Of a stretch of DNA of 13,359 nt, positions 1 to 5,838 are shown piece by piece. The first letter of the stretch is position 1. Each line of letters starts with the position of its first letter. The position numbers were made by a program, and so were the translations under genes. The notes under the pieces were generated by a model that worked only from the letters and a program-made list of their open reading frames with translations, was not told the origin of the DNA and searched no databases. Origin of the DNA: an uncultured Nitrososphaera sp. (GTDB taxonomy: Archaea; Thermoproteota; Nitrososphaeria; Nitrososphaerales; Nitrososphaeraceae); assembly GCF_946478925.1 (NCBI RefSeq), contig NZ_CAMLDP010000054.1, positions 1 to 13,359 on the forward strand, read 5' to 3'.

Positions 1-34
1 CCCTTTTCACGGCGCGATATTAGCTGCAATTCAT

Positions 35-77
35 TTTATATGCCATGCGGTACAGCACTCGAAAATGGGTTTTAATA
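35..77 (+). promoter_or_regulatory. TATA-like promoter region for the first + strand pair
   Basis: Two AT-rich TATA-like elements lie ahead of the first gene: TTTTATATG at about 35-43 and TTTAATACC at about 71-79. The second is centred about 34 nt before the ATG at 109, so it would give a leaderless or very short-leader mRNA. The first element could also read leftwards toward a gene outside the window. This is pattern recognition only. Confidence 0.4.
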
Positions 78-108
78 CCGTCCATGCGCACACAGCCTTG
101 CATATATC

Positions 109-363
109 ATGAGCGCAACAGCAGTAGAATATTACAACATAAAGTTTGGCGACAACGCCCAGGCCGCGTTCATACACTTGGTGCGCGAGATAGGCGAAAT
201 AGCCTTTGCGATGGAAAAGCAGAACGCCGAGCACGCCAAGCTAGAGATAACCGAGTCGATAGCACTCCTGCACTACCTTGCGTCGAAATACAGCCTTGAT
301 GTCCCGGCGAACATGCAGGCTTTGTATTCCAAAAAGCTGGAAGCCCTCAAGGCCAAAAGATAA
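109..363 (+). CDS. MazG-like small all-alpha protein (possible NTP pyrophosphohydrolase fold)
   Basis: This 84-residue protein is predicted to be mostly helical. It has a pair of acidic motifs, E27-x2-E30 and E46-x2-E49, followed by a leucine/tyrosine-rich helix. MazG-type NTP pyrophosphohydrolases use E-x2-E, a spacer of roughly 12-28 residues, then E-x2-D on adjacent helices to bind magnesium and the nucleotide phosphates. Here the spacing fits but the last position is Glu instead of Asp. The length matches single-domain MazG-like proteins. The ATG follows a TATA-like element at 71-79, and no Shine-Dalgarno sequence is needed if the mRNA is leaderless. The next gene starts one base after the stop codon, so the two are almost certainly cotranscribed. 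The fold assignment is moderately sure; the substrate and whether it is an active enzyme are unknown. Confidence 0.6.
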   Translation: MSATAVEYYNIKFGDNAQAAFIHLVREIGEIAFAMEKQNAEHAKLEITESIALLHYLASKYSLDVPANMQALYSKKLEALKAKR

Positions 364-364
364 A

Positions 365-664
365 ATGATAACGCTCGGGCAGGACCTGGACGCCATTTCG
401 GACATTCTCCGGCAGACGTTTGCGATAGAGCCGTTCAAGCGTGACTATGACATGGCGTTTTCCGCGGTTGCAGCGATACTGCGCCGCTATGGGCTGGTGG
501 AAAACCCGCGCAACCTGCGCTTCCGGTTCATACTGTGTATGCAAGAGTTCTTTGACGGGATACCGCAGGACCAGTGGCGCGTGAGAGACCCCGCGTTTGT
601 CAAGCAGTCAGAAGAGTTTGCAGCCGCAAAATTCCGCGAGTGGATTCTGGAGCAGATCACTTAG
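365..664 (+). CDS. Conserved-looking hypothetical protein, 99 aa
   Basis: I do not recognise this family. The chosen start is the ATG one base after the TAA of the MazG-like gene. The frame is open further upstream, but that extension overlaps the whole end of the first gene and reads as low-quality sequence. The 99-residue product is soluble, likely alpha-helical and rich in Phe, Arg and Glu, with a Trp-containing basic patch near residue 71 (QWRVRDP) and an amphipathic C-terminal helix. It has no cysteine pairs, signal peptide or membrane segment. Translational coupling to the upstream gene suggests the two proteins act together. Its last 8 nt overlap the convergent gene at 657-917. Confidence 0.65.
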   Translation: MITLGQDLDAISDILRQTFAIEPFKRDYDMAFSAVAAILRRYGLVENPRNLRFRFILCMQEFFDGIPQDQWRVRDPAFVKQSEEFAAAKFREWILEQIT

Positions 665-917
665 TAGTAGCAGAAGCCTTGTTCTTGGCTATCCACTGCT
701 CGTACATCTTTATGAGGTCGTCGACGTCGTCGCCCTTTTCCGAGTAAGTGACAATGACCGCAAACTTGCCGTTCTTGCCGTCGTTGCCCCGGGCGTAATA
801 CCCCCAGAACGTGTCCGGGAGCCTTTCAAAGTTCGACTTGTTCATCGCCACGCCTGCGAGGTTCTTTGCAAGCGTGTCAACGACCTTTGCCGCGTCGCCT
901 GACTCTATCATGTGCAT
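657..917 (-). CDS. Hypothetical protein, 86 aa
   Basis: Unrecognised small protein of 86 residues with no signal peptide, membrane segment or metal motif. The middle is rich in aromatics and glycine (FWGYYARGNDG, around residues 37-47), followed by a hydrophobic beta-like strand (KFAVIVTY) and an acidic helix ending in a Lys/Thr-rich tail. That layout suggests a small alpha/beta domain. The start at ATG 917 is supported by a TATA-like TCTAAATCA on the minus strand (938-946), about 25 nt upstream, which would make the mRNA leaderless. A second in-frame ATG at 911 is an alternative. The gene lies 37 bp downstream of the kinase gene and its 3' end overlaps the convergent 99-aa gene by 8 bp. Confidence 0.6.
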   Translation of the reverse strand: MHMIESGDAAKVVDTLAKNLAGVAMNKSNFERLPDTFWGYYARGNDGKNGKFAVIVTYSEKGDDVDDLIKMYEQWIAKNKASATTK

Positions 918-937
918 TTCTCTTCTTGCCGGGCAGG

Positions 938-946
938 TGATTTAGA
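938..946 (-). promoter_or_regulatory. TATA-like box of the 86-aa gene
   Basis: Read on the minus strand this is TCTAAATCA, centred about 25 nt upstream of the ATG at 917. It sits in the short gap after the kinase stop codon, which suggests the 86-aa gene can be transcribed as its own leaderless mRNA. Confidence 0.4.
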
Positions 947-954
947 GCTAGCTC

Positions 955-1986
955 CTACCTGATGCGCTCTATGAGCTCAAACACGCTATTCATGGCAGGT
1001 GGCTCGCCGGACTGCTCCCTCACGTACAGCGACGAAGCCGCGTTTGCAAATAGCAGGCGCTCGCGCGAATCGAGCCCCGCGATGTACCCGAGTATGTCCG
1101 CGGCATCCCACACGTCGCCGGCGCCCGTCAGTATCTTTGGTTCGACTTTTATTGCGTGCACAAATTCTGCCTCCTTGCCGTTTGACCACGCCGAGCCGAT
1201 GCGGGTGTGCAGGTCGGTGGTTATTCCGACGCTTTCCGCTATTTTTCCAGCCGCCTTTTTTACGTCGTCAGGCCCATAGCTTGCGCCAAGAGAAGCGTCG
1301 AGCCCGAGCGCGGACGCCAGATGGTCGCACTCGTTTTCATTGATGCTTAGGTAGTCGGTGACAGAGCCGAGCTTGAACAGCGCGTCGCGGAACTCTTGCT
1401 TTCGAGTTGCAATGTCCGCCGGGTCGATAAAGTGAAGCGCGCTGGGCGAGCCCTTGAAGACGTGCTCTGCAAGCTCTGTTCCTTTCTGGTTGCTTGCCCA
1501 GTTGACCACCATCACCGCGTCGGCGTTCTTTAGAGCCGCCTGGTCGTCTTTAGAGCCGACCTTGTCTGGGCCAAAGCTTGCGTTGTCGCCAATGTCGCTT
1601 ACCATCACGTTCACCCTGCTGTCACCGTGCGGGAACTCGAACGCGGTGGTGTAGCCATGCCTCCCTTGCGCGATCCTGAGAGTCACCCTGTCGCCAAACT
1701 GCGAAAACGACTGCCTTATCATGGCCGCGCCCATCTGGTCTGCGACCGTAAACAGCGTCACCTTGGCTCCGAGCTTGGCAAGCGCGTACGCGACGTTGAC
1801 AGCGTTTCCACCCCTGATGTCCGTCGTGGGGACGCCCCGGACGCTCCCGCCGCCGTTTCTTGCCTTTTCCTCAAGCGCGCTGACCAGCTTTTCCCTTGCG
1901 TCGAGCCTGATTATCCTGTCGACGAAAAAGTCCGGCATCACCACTATCGAGCCGAGGATGTGCAGCTGCTTCAGCTTGTCAATCAT
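955..1986 (-). CDS. PfkB-family carbohydrate/nucleoside kinase
   Basis: A 343-residue member of the ribokinase/PfkB superfamily, which transfers phosphate from a nucleotide to a sugar, nucleoside or sugar phosphate. The N-terminal family signature is visible as GGNAVNVAYALAKLGAKV (residues 59-76), a NENE motif lies at 216-219, and the C-terminal anion-hole signature is TGAGD at 287-291, with Asp291 as the expected catalytic base. After GAGD the usual Phe and Gly positions read W and A (GDVWDAAD), so the C-terminal signature is a variant. The length is typical. The ATG is preceded by GGAGAT with a 4-nt gap, a convincing ribosome binding site. The gene lies 101 bp downstream of the thermosome, with a pyrimidine-rich terminator and its own TATA-like element between. 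The substrate cannot be read from the sequence; sugar, nucleoside and ribose-phosphate are all possible. Confidence 0.88.
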   Translation of the reverse strand: MIDKLKQLHILGSIVVMPDFFVDRIIRLDAREKLVSALEEKARNGGGSVRGVPTTDIRGGNAVNVAYALAKLGAKVTLFTVADQMGAAMIRQSFSQFGDRVTLRIAQGRHGYTTAFEFPHGDSRVNVMVSDIGDNASFGPDKVGSKDDQAALKNADAVMVVNWASNQKGTELAEHVFKGSPSALHFIDPADIATRKQEFRDALFKLGSVTDYLSINENECDHLASALGLDASLGASYGPDDVKKAAGKIAESVGITTDLHTRIGSAWSNGKEAEFVHAIKVEPKILTGAGDVWDAADILGYIAGLDSRERLLFANAASSLYVREQSGEPPAMNSVFELIERIR

Positions 1987-1990
1987 TATT

Positions 1991-1996
1991 ATCTCC
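1991..1996 (-). promoter_or_regulatory. Ribosome binding site of the PfkB kinase
   Basis: On the minus strand the bases read GGAGAT, four nucleotides before the ATG at 1986. This fits the archaeal anti-Shine-Dalgarno sequence and fixes the start, unlike the leaderless genes nearby. Confidence 0.6.
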
Positions 1997-2005
1997 TTCT
2001 TCTTG

Positions 2006-2032
2006 CGTGAGCGTTAACACTCGCGGTATTTG
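2006..2032 (-). promoter_or_regulatory. Putative promoter with overlapping inverted repeat ahead of the PfkB kinase
   Basis: A TATA-like CAAATACCG (minus strand, about 2024-2032) lies about 42 nt upstream of the ATG. An imperfect inverted repeat centred on GTTAAC sits just downstream of it: GAGCGTTAACACTC at 2009-2022 on the plus strand, with outer CG/CG pairs at 2006-2007 and 2024-2025. If transcription starts about 25 nt after the TATA centre, the repeat lies between TATA box and start site, a typical place for a repressor operator. The functional reading is inference. Confidence 0.35.
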
Positions 2033-2041
2033 TTGTTTGTT

Positions 2042-2078
2042 GAAAAAGAGAAAAAAGGAAAAAGAGGGAGAAGAGGGG
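2042..2078 (-). terminator. Pyrimidine-rich terminator of the thermosome gene
   Basis: A 37-bp stretch is purely purine on the plus strand, so the minus-strand transcript is an uninterrupted C/U tract with several U-runs. It begins about 10 bp after the thermosome stop codon. Archaeal transcription commonly ends at such U-rich tracts without a hairpin. Confidence 0.65.
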
Positions 2079-2087
2079 CTTGCTTGC

Positions 2088-3746
2088 TTATTCCATTCCC
2101 ATGCCGCCCATTCCACCCATACCGCCGCCCGGCGGCATCGCTGGCATCCTGGACTTGCTTGCGGCAATCACGTCGTCGATCCTGAGGATCATCGACGCGA
2201 CCTCTGTTGCAGACTTGATTATCTGCTGCTTTACCACCAGTGGCTCCAGCACGTTCTGCTTGTACATGTCGGCTACCACGGTGTTCCTTGCGTCGACTCC
2301 CGTCCATTTGCTTCCTTTGCTCTGCTTGGCGCGCAGTTCCGTCATGGTGTCAATCGGGTCCATGCCGGCGTTCTCTGCCAGGTTGAGCGGGATTGCGTCA
2401 AGGGCGTCTGCGAATTTCTGAACCGCAAGCTGGGCGCGGCCTTCTTGGCTTGAGGACCACTGGCGCAGCTCGTTTGCGATATAGGCTTCTGGCGCGCCTC
2501 CGCCTGCCACGATGGCCGGCTTTTCAAGGACGTCCTTCATGACCATGAGTGCGTCATGCAACGACCTGTCAGCCTCGTCTACTACACGCTGCGAGCCACC
2601 GCGGACAAGGATTGTGACAGCTTTCGGGTTTTTGCACCCTTCGATGAACACCCACTTGTCTGTCTCTACCTTGCGCTCCTCCACCAAGTCTGCAGAACCG
2701 AGGTCTTTTGCGGTCAGGTCGTCAAGGTTATTGACAATCCTTGCGCCCGTTGCGCGGGACATTTTCGTCATGTCGCTTTCCTTCACCCTGCGCACGGCAA
2801 GTACTCCTGCCTTTGCGAGGTAGTGCTGGGCGATGTCGTCGATTCCCTTCTGGCAAAGCACTACGTTTGCGCCAGAGCTCTTTATTTTGTCGACCATGGC
2901 CTTTAGCATCCTGTTCTCTTCTTCGAGGAACATCTGCATCTGGTGCGGGTCGGAGATGCGTATCTCTGCGCTCATCTCTGTCTTTTCGATTTCAAGTGCC
3001 GAGTTGATGAGCGCGATCTTGGCTGCCTCTATGCGCTTTGGCATACCTGCGTGCACCACTTCCTTGTCAAGGACGATGCCCTTGATGAGCTTCGTGTCGT
3101 GCATCGAGCCTCCAGCCTTCTTTTCCACCTTGATGTTGTCAAGGTCGACCCTCAGGCTGCCGTCTTCTGCCTTCTCTGCGACCTGCTTTGCAGCATCTGC
3201 AACTATCGCCCCAAGGAGCGGGCTGTCCTCAGATACAAGCTTGGAGTCCATGCTGGTCTTTGCTATCTTTAGGAGCATGTCCTTGTCAGAGATGTCGACC
3301 TGCACCGCTATCTTTTCCAAAAGCTTTAGCGCCTGCTCTGCAGCCGAGTTGTAGCCGTCGACGATGACGGACGGGTGGACGTCCTTGTTCAGGAGCTCCT
3401 CCGCCCTTTCAAGCAGCGCGCCGGCAAACACTACTGAAGACGTGGTGCCGTCGCCGACCTCGTTGTCGACCGACTTGGATACCTCGACCATCATCTTTGC
3501 CGCCGGATGCTGCACGTCTATCTCTTTCAAGATGGTAGCACCGTCGTTTGTTATGGTCACGTCGCCGAGGTTGTCCACCAGCATCTTGTCCATGCCGCGT
3601 GGGCCAAGGCTCGTCTTCACTATCTCTGCGATCAGTTTTGCCGCTGTCAGGTTGTTCTTTTGCGCTTCGCGTCCCTTGCTTTCCTTAGTCCCTTCCTTCA
3701 GGATTAAGACTGGCATACCGCCAGGAGTTGTTTGAATTGATGCCAT
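2088..3746 (-). CDS. Thermosome subunit (group II chaperonin, archaeal Hsp60/CCT)
   Basis: A 552-residue full-length group II chaperonin subunit. It forms double-ring complexes that fold cytosolic proteins in an ATP-driven cycle with a built-in lid. Visible signatures are LGPRGMDKML (47-56), ITNDGATIL (65-73), the nucleotide-binding GDGTTS (98-103) and GGGAPE (415-420). The C-terminus carries the Gly/Met-rich tail typical of thermosomes (GGGMGGMGGMGME, 540-552) that projects into the chamber. The start ATG at 3746 has a strong ribosome binding site (AGGTGAT, 6-nt spacing) and a TATA box about 47 nt upstream, giving a short leader. Monocistronic transcription is likely, since a pyrimidine-rich terminator follows. 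Archaea often carry several paralogues; which subunit this is (alpha, beta) cannot be told from the window. Identification is essentially certain. Confidence 0.98.
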   Translation of the reverse strand: MASIQTTPGGMPVLILKEGTKESKGREAQKNNLTAAKLIAEIVKTSLGPRGMDKMLVDNLGDVTITNDGATILKEIDVQHPAAKMMVEVSKSVDNEVGDGTTSSVVFAGALLERAEELLNKDVHPSVIVDGYNSAAEQALKLLEKIAVQVDISDKDMLLKIAKTSMDSKLVSEDSPLLGAIVADAAKQVAEKAEDGSLRVDLDNIKVEKKAGGSMHDTKLIKGIVLDKEVVHAGMPKRIEAAKIALINSALEIEKTEMSAEIRISDPHQMQMFLEEENRMLKAMVDKIKSSGANVVLCQKGIDDIAQHYLAKAGVLAVRRVKESDMTKMSRATGARIVNNLDDLTAKDLGSADLVEERKVETDKWVFIEGCKNPKAVTILVRGGSQRVVDEADRSLHDALMVMKDVLEKPAIVAGGGAPEAYIANELRQWSSSQEGRAQLAVQKFADALDAIPLNLAENAGMDPIDTMTELRAKQSKGSKWTGVDARNTVVADMYKQNVLEPLVVKQQIIKSATEVASMILRIDDVIAASKSRMPAMPPGGGMGGMGGMGME

Positions 3747-3752
3747 TACAGT

Positions 3753-3759
3753 ATCACCT
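3753..3759 (-). promoter_or_regulatory. Ribosome binding site of the thermosome
   Basis: Minus strand reads AGGTGAT, complementary to the 3' end of archaeal 16S rRNA, 6 nt before the ATG at 3746. It contrasts with the leaderless layout of several neighbours and fits a highly expressed chaperone. Confidence 0.7.
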
Positions 3760-3785
3760 AAGAATAATTACGACTTTTCATGCAT

Positions 3786-3800
3786 CTCTTATATATTTTT
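3786..3800 (-). promoter_or_regulatory. TATA box of the thermosome promoter
   Basis: Minus strand reads AAAAATATATAAGAG, a strong archaeal TATA box centred about 47 nt upstream of the thermosome ATG, predicting a leader of about 20 nt. It touches the end of the thioesterase gene, whose stop codon begins at 3802 on the minus strand. Confidence 0.7.
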
Positions 3801-4222
3801 CACATGCCAAGCTGCTTTTGCTTCTCGCCAAACTTGGCCCGGAACCTCGGAACGTTGATGATAAAGCGCTCGTGCCTGCCCTCTCCTATCCTCTCAAGCT
3901 TGTCCCTCGCTTCCACATCGAACATGACCTGCCTGCCGTTTACAGAGGACACTTTTGCCTTCAGGAACACCTGGGCGCCCACTGGCGTTGCAGCAAGGTG
4001 CCTGACGTCGACTATGGTGCCGACCGAGTCCCATTCTGCCTCGGGGATTACCTGCTCCTTGAGAAGGAGCCGGCAGGTCTCTTCCATCTCCATTATCATG
4101 GCCGGGGTGGAAAACACGTTCTCGCCCTCCCAGAGAAAGCTTGTGGTCATGTTCGAGCTTACCGTTATTTCGCGCTCTTTTACCGCGCCCACTTTTACCC
4201 TGGACCCAAAATCGATGCTCAT
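3800..4222 (-). CDS. Hot-dog fold thioesterase, fluoroacetyl-CoA thioesterase (FlK)-like
   Basis: A 140-residue single hot-dog domain protein. FlK-like thioesterases hydrolyse acyl-CoA thioesters using a Thr/Glu/His set. Here Thr39 lies in FSTPAMIMEMEETC with Glu47 eight residues later, the same spacing as in FlK, and His75 in DVRHLAATPVG fits the catalytic His. The following strand pattern, GRQVMFDVEARDKLERIGEG and then RHERFIINVPRF, is characteristic of the family. The protein is cytosolic with no signal peptide. A TATA-like TTTTAAGC overlapping the zinc-finger stop codon lies about 30 nt upstream of the ATG, so it can be transcribed on its own as a leaderless mRNA, although it is only 28 bp from the zinc-finger gene. 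The natural substrate is unknown; a house-cleaning acyl-CoA hydrolase is more likely than a true fluoroacetate detoxifier. Confidence 0.85.
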   Translation of the reverse strand: MSIDFGSRVKVGAVKEREITVSSNMTTSFLWEGENVFSTPAMIMEMEETCRLLLKEQVIPEAEWDSVGTIVDVRHLAATPVGAQVFLKAKVSSVNGRQVMFDVEARDKLERIGEGRHERFIINVPRFRAKFGEKQKQLGM

Positions 4223-4248
4223 AATATCCTGTTTTCCACGAGAGGCTC

Positions 4249-4257
4249 GCTTAAAAC
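4249..4257 (-). promoter_or_regulatory. TATA-like box of the thioesterase
   Basis: Minus strand reads GTTTTAAGC and overlaps the stop codon of the upstream zinc-finger gene. It is centred about 30 nt before the thioesterase ATG, so the message would be leaderless or nearly so. Confidence 0.45.
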
Positions 4258-4466
4258 TTGTGCCGGCGGATGTCCGACTTGCGCTCCCTCTCCTCCTTGA
4301 CGTGGTGCAGCCTGTCTTTCTCGTGGAGGAAAAGCTTGCCGCAGTCCGTGCATTTTATGATGTGGTGCTTGTGGGCGTCATGCGCGTGGTGCACGAGCTC
4401 TTCGTAGCTTGAAAAGCGCGTATGGCAGTCTTCGCACTCGTTCTTTTCGCGGTGTAAAAGGCCCAT
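4251..4466 (-). CDS. Small archaeal C2H2 zinc-finger protein
   Basis: A 71-residue basic, His-rich protein. The first finger is complete: C11-x2-C14, 12 residues, H27-x4-H32. The second begins in the canonical way (C39-x2-C42, 12 residues, H55), but the fourth ligand is missing at the expected spacing; the nearest later His is H69 near the C-terminus, or H54 could contribute. Such small C2H2 proteins are scattered through archaea and are presumed to bind nucleic acid or protein, but the function here is not known. A TATA-like CCTTATAGC about 30 nt upstream of the ATG suggests a leaderless mRNA. The thioesterase follows after 28 bp on the same strand. The domain call is firm, the role open. 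Confidence 0.85.
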   Translation of the reverse strand: MGLLHREKNECEDCHTRFSSYEELVHHAHDAHKHHIIKCTDCGKLFLHEKDRLHHVKEERERKSDIRRHKF

Positions 4467-4493
4467 ATATCGGGCTATGGTATAATAGCCTAC

Positions 4494-4502
4494 GCTATAA
4501 GG
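4494..4502 (-). promoter_or_regulatory. TATA-like box of the zinc-finger gene
   Basis: Minus strand reads CCTTATAGC, centred about 32 nt upstream of the ATG at 4466. A second AT-rich stretch (GGCTATTATACC, 4479-4490) is too close to serve a start at 4466. Confidence 0.4.
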
Positions 4503-4507
4503 TAATC

Positions 4508-4528
4508 GAAAAAGAAAGAAAAGAGAAG
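4508..4528 (-). terminator. Pyrimidine-rich terminator after the 41-aa gene
   Basis: Twenty-one consecutive purines on the plus strand give a C/U-only tract in the minus-strand RNA, 17 bp beyond the stop codon of the small membrane protein. It resembles the thermosome terminator in composition and placement. Confidence 0.55.
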
Positions 4529-4544
4529 CGACCCTGTGTCTTTC

Positions 4545-4670
4545 TTACTTGGCACGCCTCATACCGGAGGCAATAGCATAGGCCAGACCAACTATCAGGC
4601 CAAAAGCCAACGGAATCCATACGGGAAATGCAGCCGGGTCGATCACTTGTCTGAACAGAGCTTCAAACAT
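4545..4670 (-). CDS. 41-aa single-span membrane protein, unknown function
   Basis: This short gene fills what would otherwise be an empty gap. It runs from ATG 4670 to TAA 4545 and encodes 41 residues. The N-terminus (MFEALFRQVIDPAAF) looks like a short amphipathic helix. One clear membrane segment follows (about VWIPLAFGLIVGLAYAIASG, residues 17-36), and the tail is positively charged (MRRAK), predicting the C-terminus in the cytoplasm. A TATA box on the minus strand at 4691-4700 (CTAATATACT) is centred 26 nt before the ATG, the leaderless spacing, and a pyrimidine-rich terminator follows the stop. This is a complete small transcription unit. I do not recognise the family. Small accessory subunits of membrane complexes have this size and shape, but no partner is identifiable from the neighbours. 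Confidence 0.72.
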   Translation of the reverse strand: MFEALFRQVIDPAAFPVWIPLAFGLIVGLAYAIASGMRRAK

Positions 4671-4690
4671 GCCTGAAGGATAATAATACA

Positions 4691-4700
4691 AGTATATTAG
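4691..4700 (-). promoter_or_regulatory. TATA box of the 41-aa membrane protein gene
   Basis: Minus strand CTAATATACT, centred 26 nt from the ATG at 4670. It lies back to back with the L44e promoter in the 104-bp divergent region. Confidence 0.5.
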
Positions 4701-4738
4701 ATTTTCTAAGCTGGCCCTCCTCAAGGCACCCAGACATA

Positions 4739-4748
4739 CCTTAAATTA
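4739..4748 (+). promoter_or_regulatory. TATA box of the L44e-S27e operon
   Basis: CCTTAAATTA, centred 31 nt before ATG 4775 and 22 nt before GTG 4766. The spacing favours the ATG as the leaderless start of L44e. Confidence 0.55.
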
Positions 4749-4774
4749 CCCTAGCGTGGATTCATGTGATAGCT

Positions 4775-5047
4775 ATGAAGATGGAGAAGGAGATGCGCAA
4801 GTTCTGCCCCAAGTGCAAGACGCACACCATGCAGTCTGTTGCAATATACAAAAAGGGCAAGGACAGGACCGTGGCAGAAGGCGCTCGCAGGCACGCCGAG
4901 GACAAGAAGGGATACGGCGGCCAGAAATTCCCAGAGCTTAAAAGGACCGCCAAGACCACGAAAAAGATTACTTTACGCTATACATGCAAGACTTGCCAGA
5001 GAAAGACCATGAAGGAAGGACGCAGGATACGCAAGCTGGAGATCTGA
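4775..5047 (+). CDS. rpl44e: Large subunit ribosomal protein eL42 (L44e)
   Basis: A 90-residue basic ribosomal protein found in archaea and eukaryotes, located near the tRNA exit site of the large subunit. The zinc ribbon is formed by C11-x2-C14 (FCPKCKTHT) and C71-x2-C74 (YTCKTCQRK), and the conserved loop near GYGGQ (47-51) is present. The ATG at 4775 is preferred over an in-frame GTG at 4766, because it gives the family N-terminus (MKM...) and the better distance to the TATA box. The S27e gene follows 8 bp after the stop codon, the usual archaeal pairing, so the two form an operon. Confidence 0.96.
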   Translation: MKMEKEMRKFCPKCKTHTMQSVAIYKKGKDRTVAEGARRHAEDKKGYGGQKFPELKRTAKTTKKITLRYTCKTCQRKTMKEGRRIRKLEI

Positions 5048-5055
5048 TAATAGTC

Positions 5056-5256
5056 ATGAAAAGAGAAAACATCCTAGTTCCAAAGCCGCGGAGCAACTTT
5101 ATCTCCGTCCAGTGCGAAAAGTGCGGCGCAAGGGCCGTCATATTCTCGCACACGACGTCTGAAATCAAGTGCTCCGGATGCGGCGAGACGCTTGCCACGA
5201 GCTCGGGCTCAAAGGCGCTCATCGCCGGCAAGGTCATTGGCGTTCTTGACCAGTGA
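5056..5256 (+). CDS. rps27e: Small subunit ribosomal protein eS27 (S27e)
   Basis: A 66-residue zinc-ribbon ribosomal protein of the small subunit. The four zinc ligands are C20-x2-C23 (QCEKCG) and C39-x2-C42 (KCSGCG), and the C-terminal GSKALIAGKVIGVL strand is typical. The frame stays open upstream, but the extension overlaps L44e; ATG 5056 gives the usual family length. A GGAGAT at the end of L44e, 12 nt before the ATG, is a loosely spaced ribosome binding site. The last 48 bp overlap the convergent cobY gene, so the two C-termini are encoded on opposite strands of the same DNA. Confidence 0.96.
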   Translation: MKRENILVPKPRSNFISVQCEKCGARAVIFSHTTSEIKCSGCGETLATSSGSKALIAGKVIGVLDQ

Positions 5257-5838
5257 CTCTGCAAGCTTTTTTTCCATTCTTGTGTTCACATTCAGCGCGA
5301 TTTCTGTCTTGTTCATGATGACATAGCGTTCCCCCACCGCGCCCTTTTTTGCGCGTGCCGTGTCAAACAGTGTGATGCCCGAGTGGCACAGGTTTCCAAA
5401 GGCTACGCTTGGGACGACGCCGAGGTCCTCCACAAAGCTCTTCTCGACTGCGATGGATGCCGCAGGCGCATCGGCCTCTGCTAGCCTGTCGACGATTTCA
5501 TTTACCGTCTCTGCGGTCAAAAGGGGCACGTCAGCCGGCACCACTAGCACTCTTGCCGGCGCAAGCTTTTCGAGCAGGATTGCAAGGTCCTGCGGGTAGC
5601 CAGCTCCCGGCGTATCCATTGTCTCGACGCCTGTTGACTGCAGGAACTTTTTTGTCTCCGGCGTGCTTGGCGAAACTACTGCGACTATCCTTTCAAACCG
5701 CCCGGATTCTCTTAGCGCGAGCACCACGCGCTCGACAAAGCGCCTGCCTGCAAGTTCTGTCATCGGCTTTTCGGTCCTTGATTTCATCCTTGTGCCCCTC
5801 CCCCCGCACATGATTGCAGCGGCAGCAGCAGTTATCAA
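5209..5838 (-). CDS. cobY: Adenosylcobinamide-phosphate guanylyltransferase (CobY)
   Basis: CobY transfers GMP from GTP to adenosylcobinamide phosphate, giving AdoCbi-GDP, the activated intermediate used by CobS. It is the archaeal substitute for the bacterial kinase/guanylyltransferase CobU. The 209-residue protein has the nucleotidyltransferase N-terminal loop CGGRGTRM (11-18) with Lys24 (EKP) after it, and a metal-binding PADVPLL (101-107). The start is a TTG whose last two bases overlap the cobS TGA. It is supported by GGTGAT (minus strand, 5845-5850) six bases upstream. The first in-frame ATG, residue 10, would remove the beta strand that must precede the GTP-binding loop. Last gene of the cobalamin cluster. 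Its final 48 bp are antisense to rps27e. Confidence 0.88.
   Translation of the reverse strand: MITAAAAAIMCGGRGTRMKSRTEKPMTELAGRRFVERVVLALRESGRFERIVAVVSPSTPETKKFLQSTGVETMDTPGAGYPQDLAILLEKLAPARVLVVPADVPLLTAETVNEIVDRLAEADAPAASIAVEKSFVEDLGVVPSVAFGNLCHSGITLFDTARAKKGAVGERYVIMNKTEIALNVNTRMEKKLAESLVKNANDLAGDERL

Noticed and set aside
2095..2130. Short tandem repeat in DNA near the thermosome 3' end
   Set aside because: It is the coding sequence of the Gly-Gly-Met C-terminal tail typical of thermosomes, not an independent repeat element.
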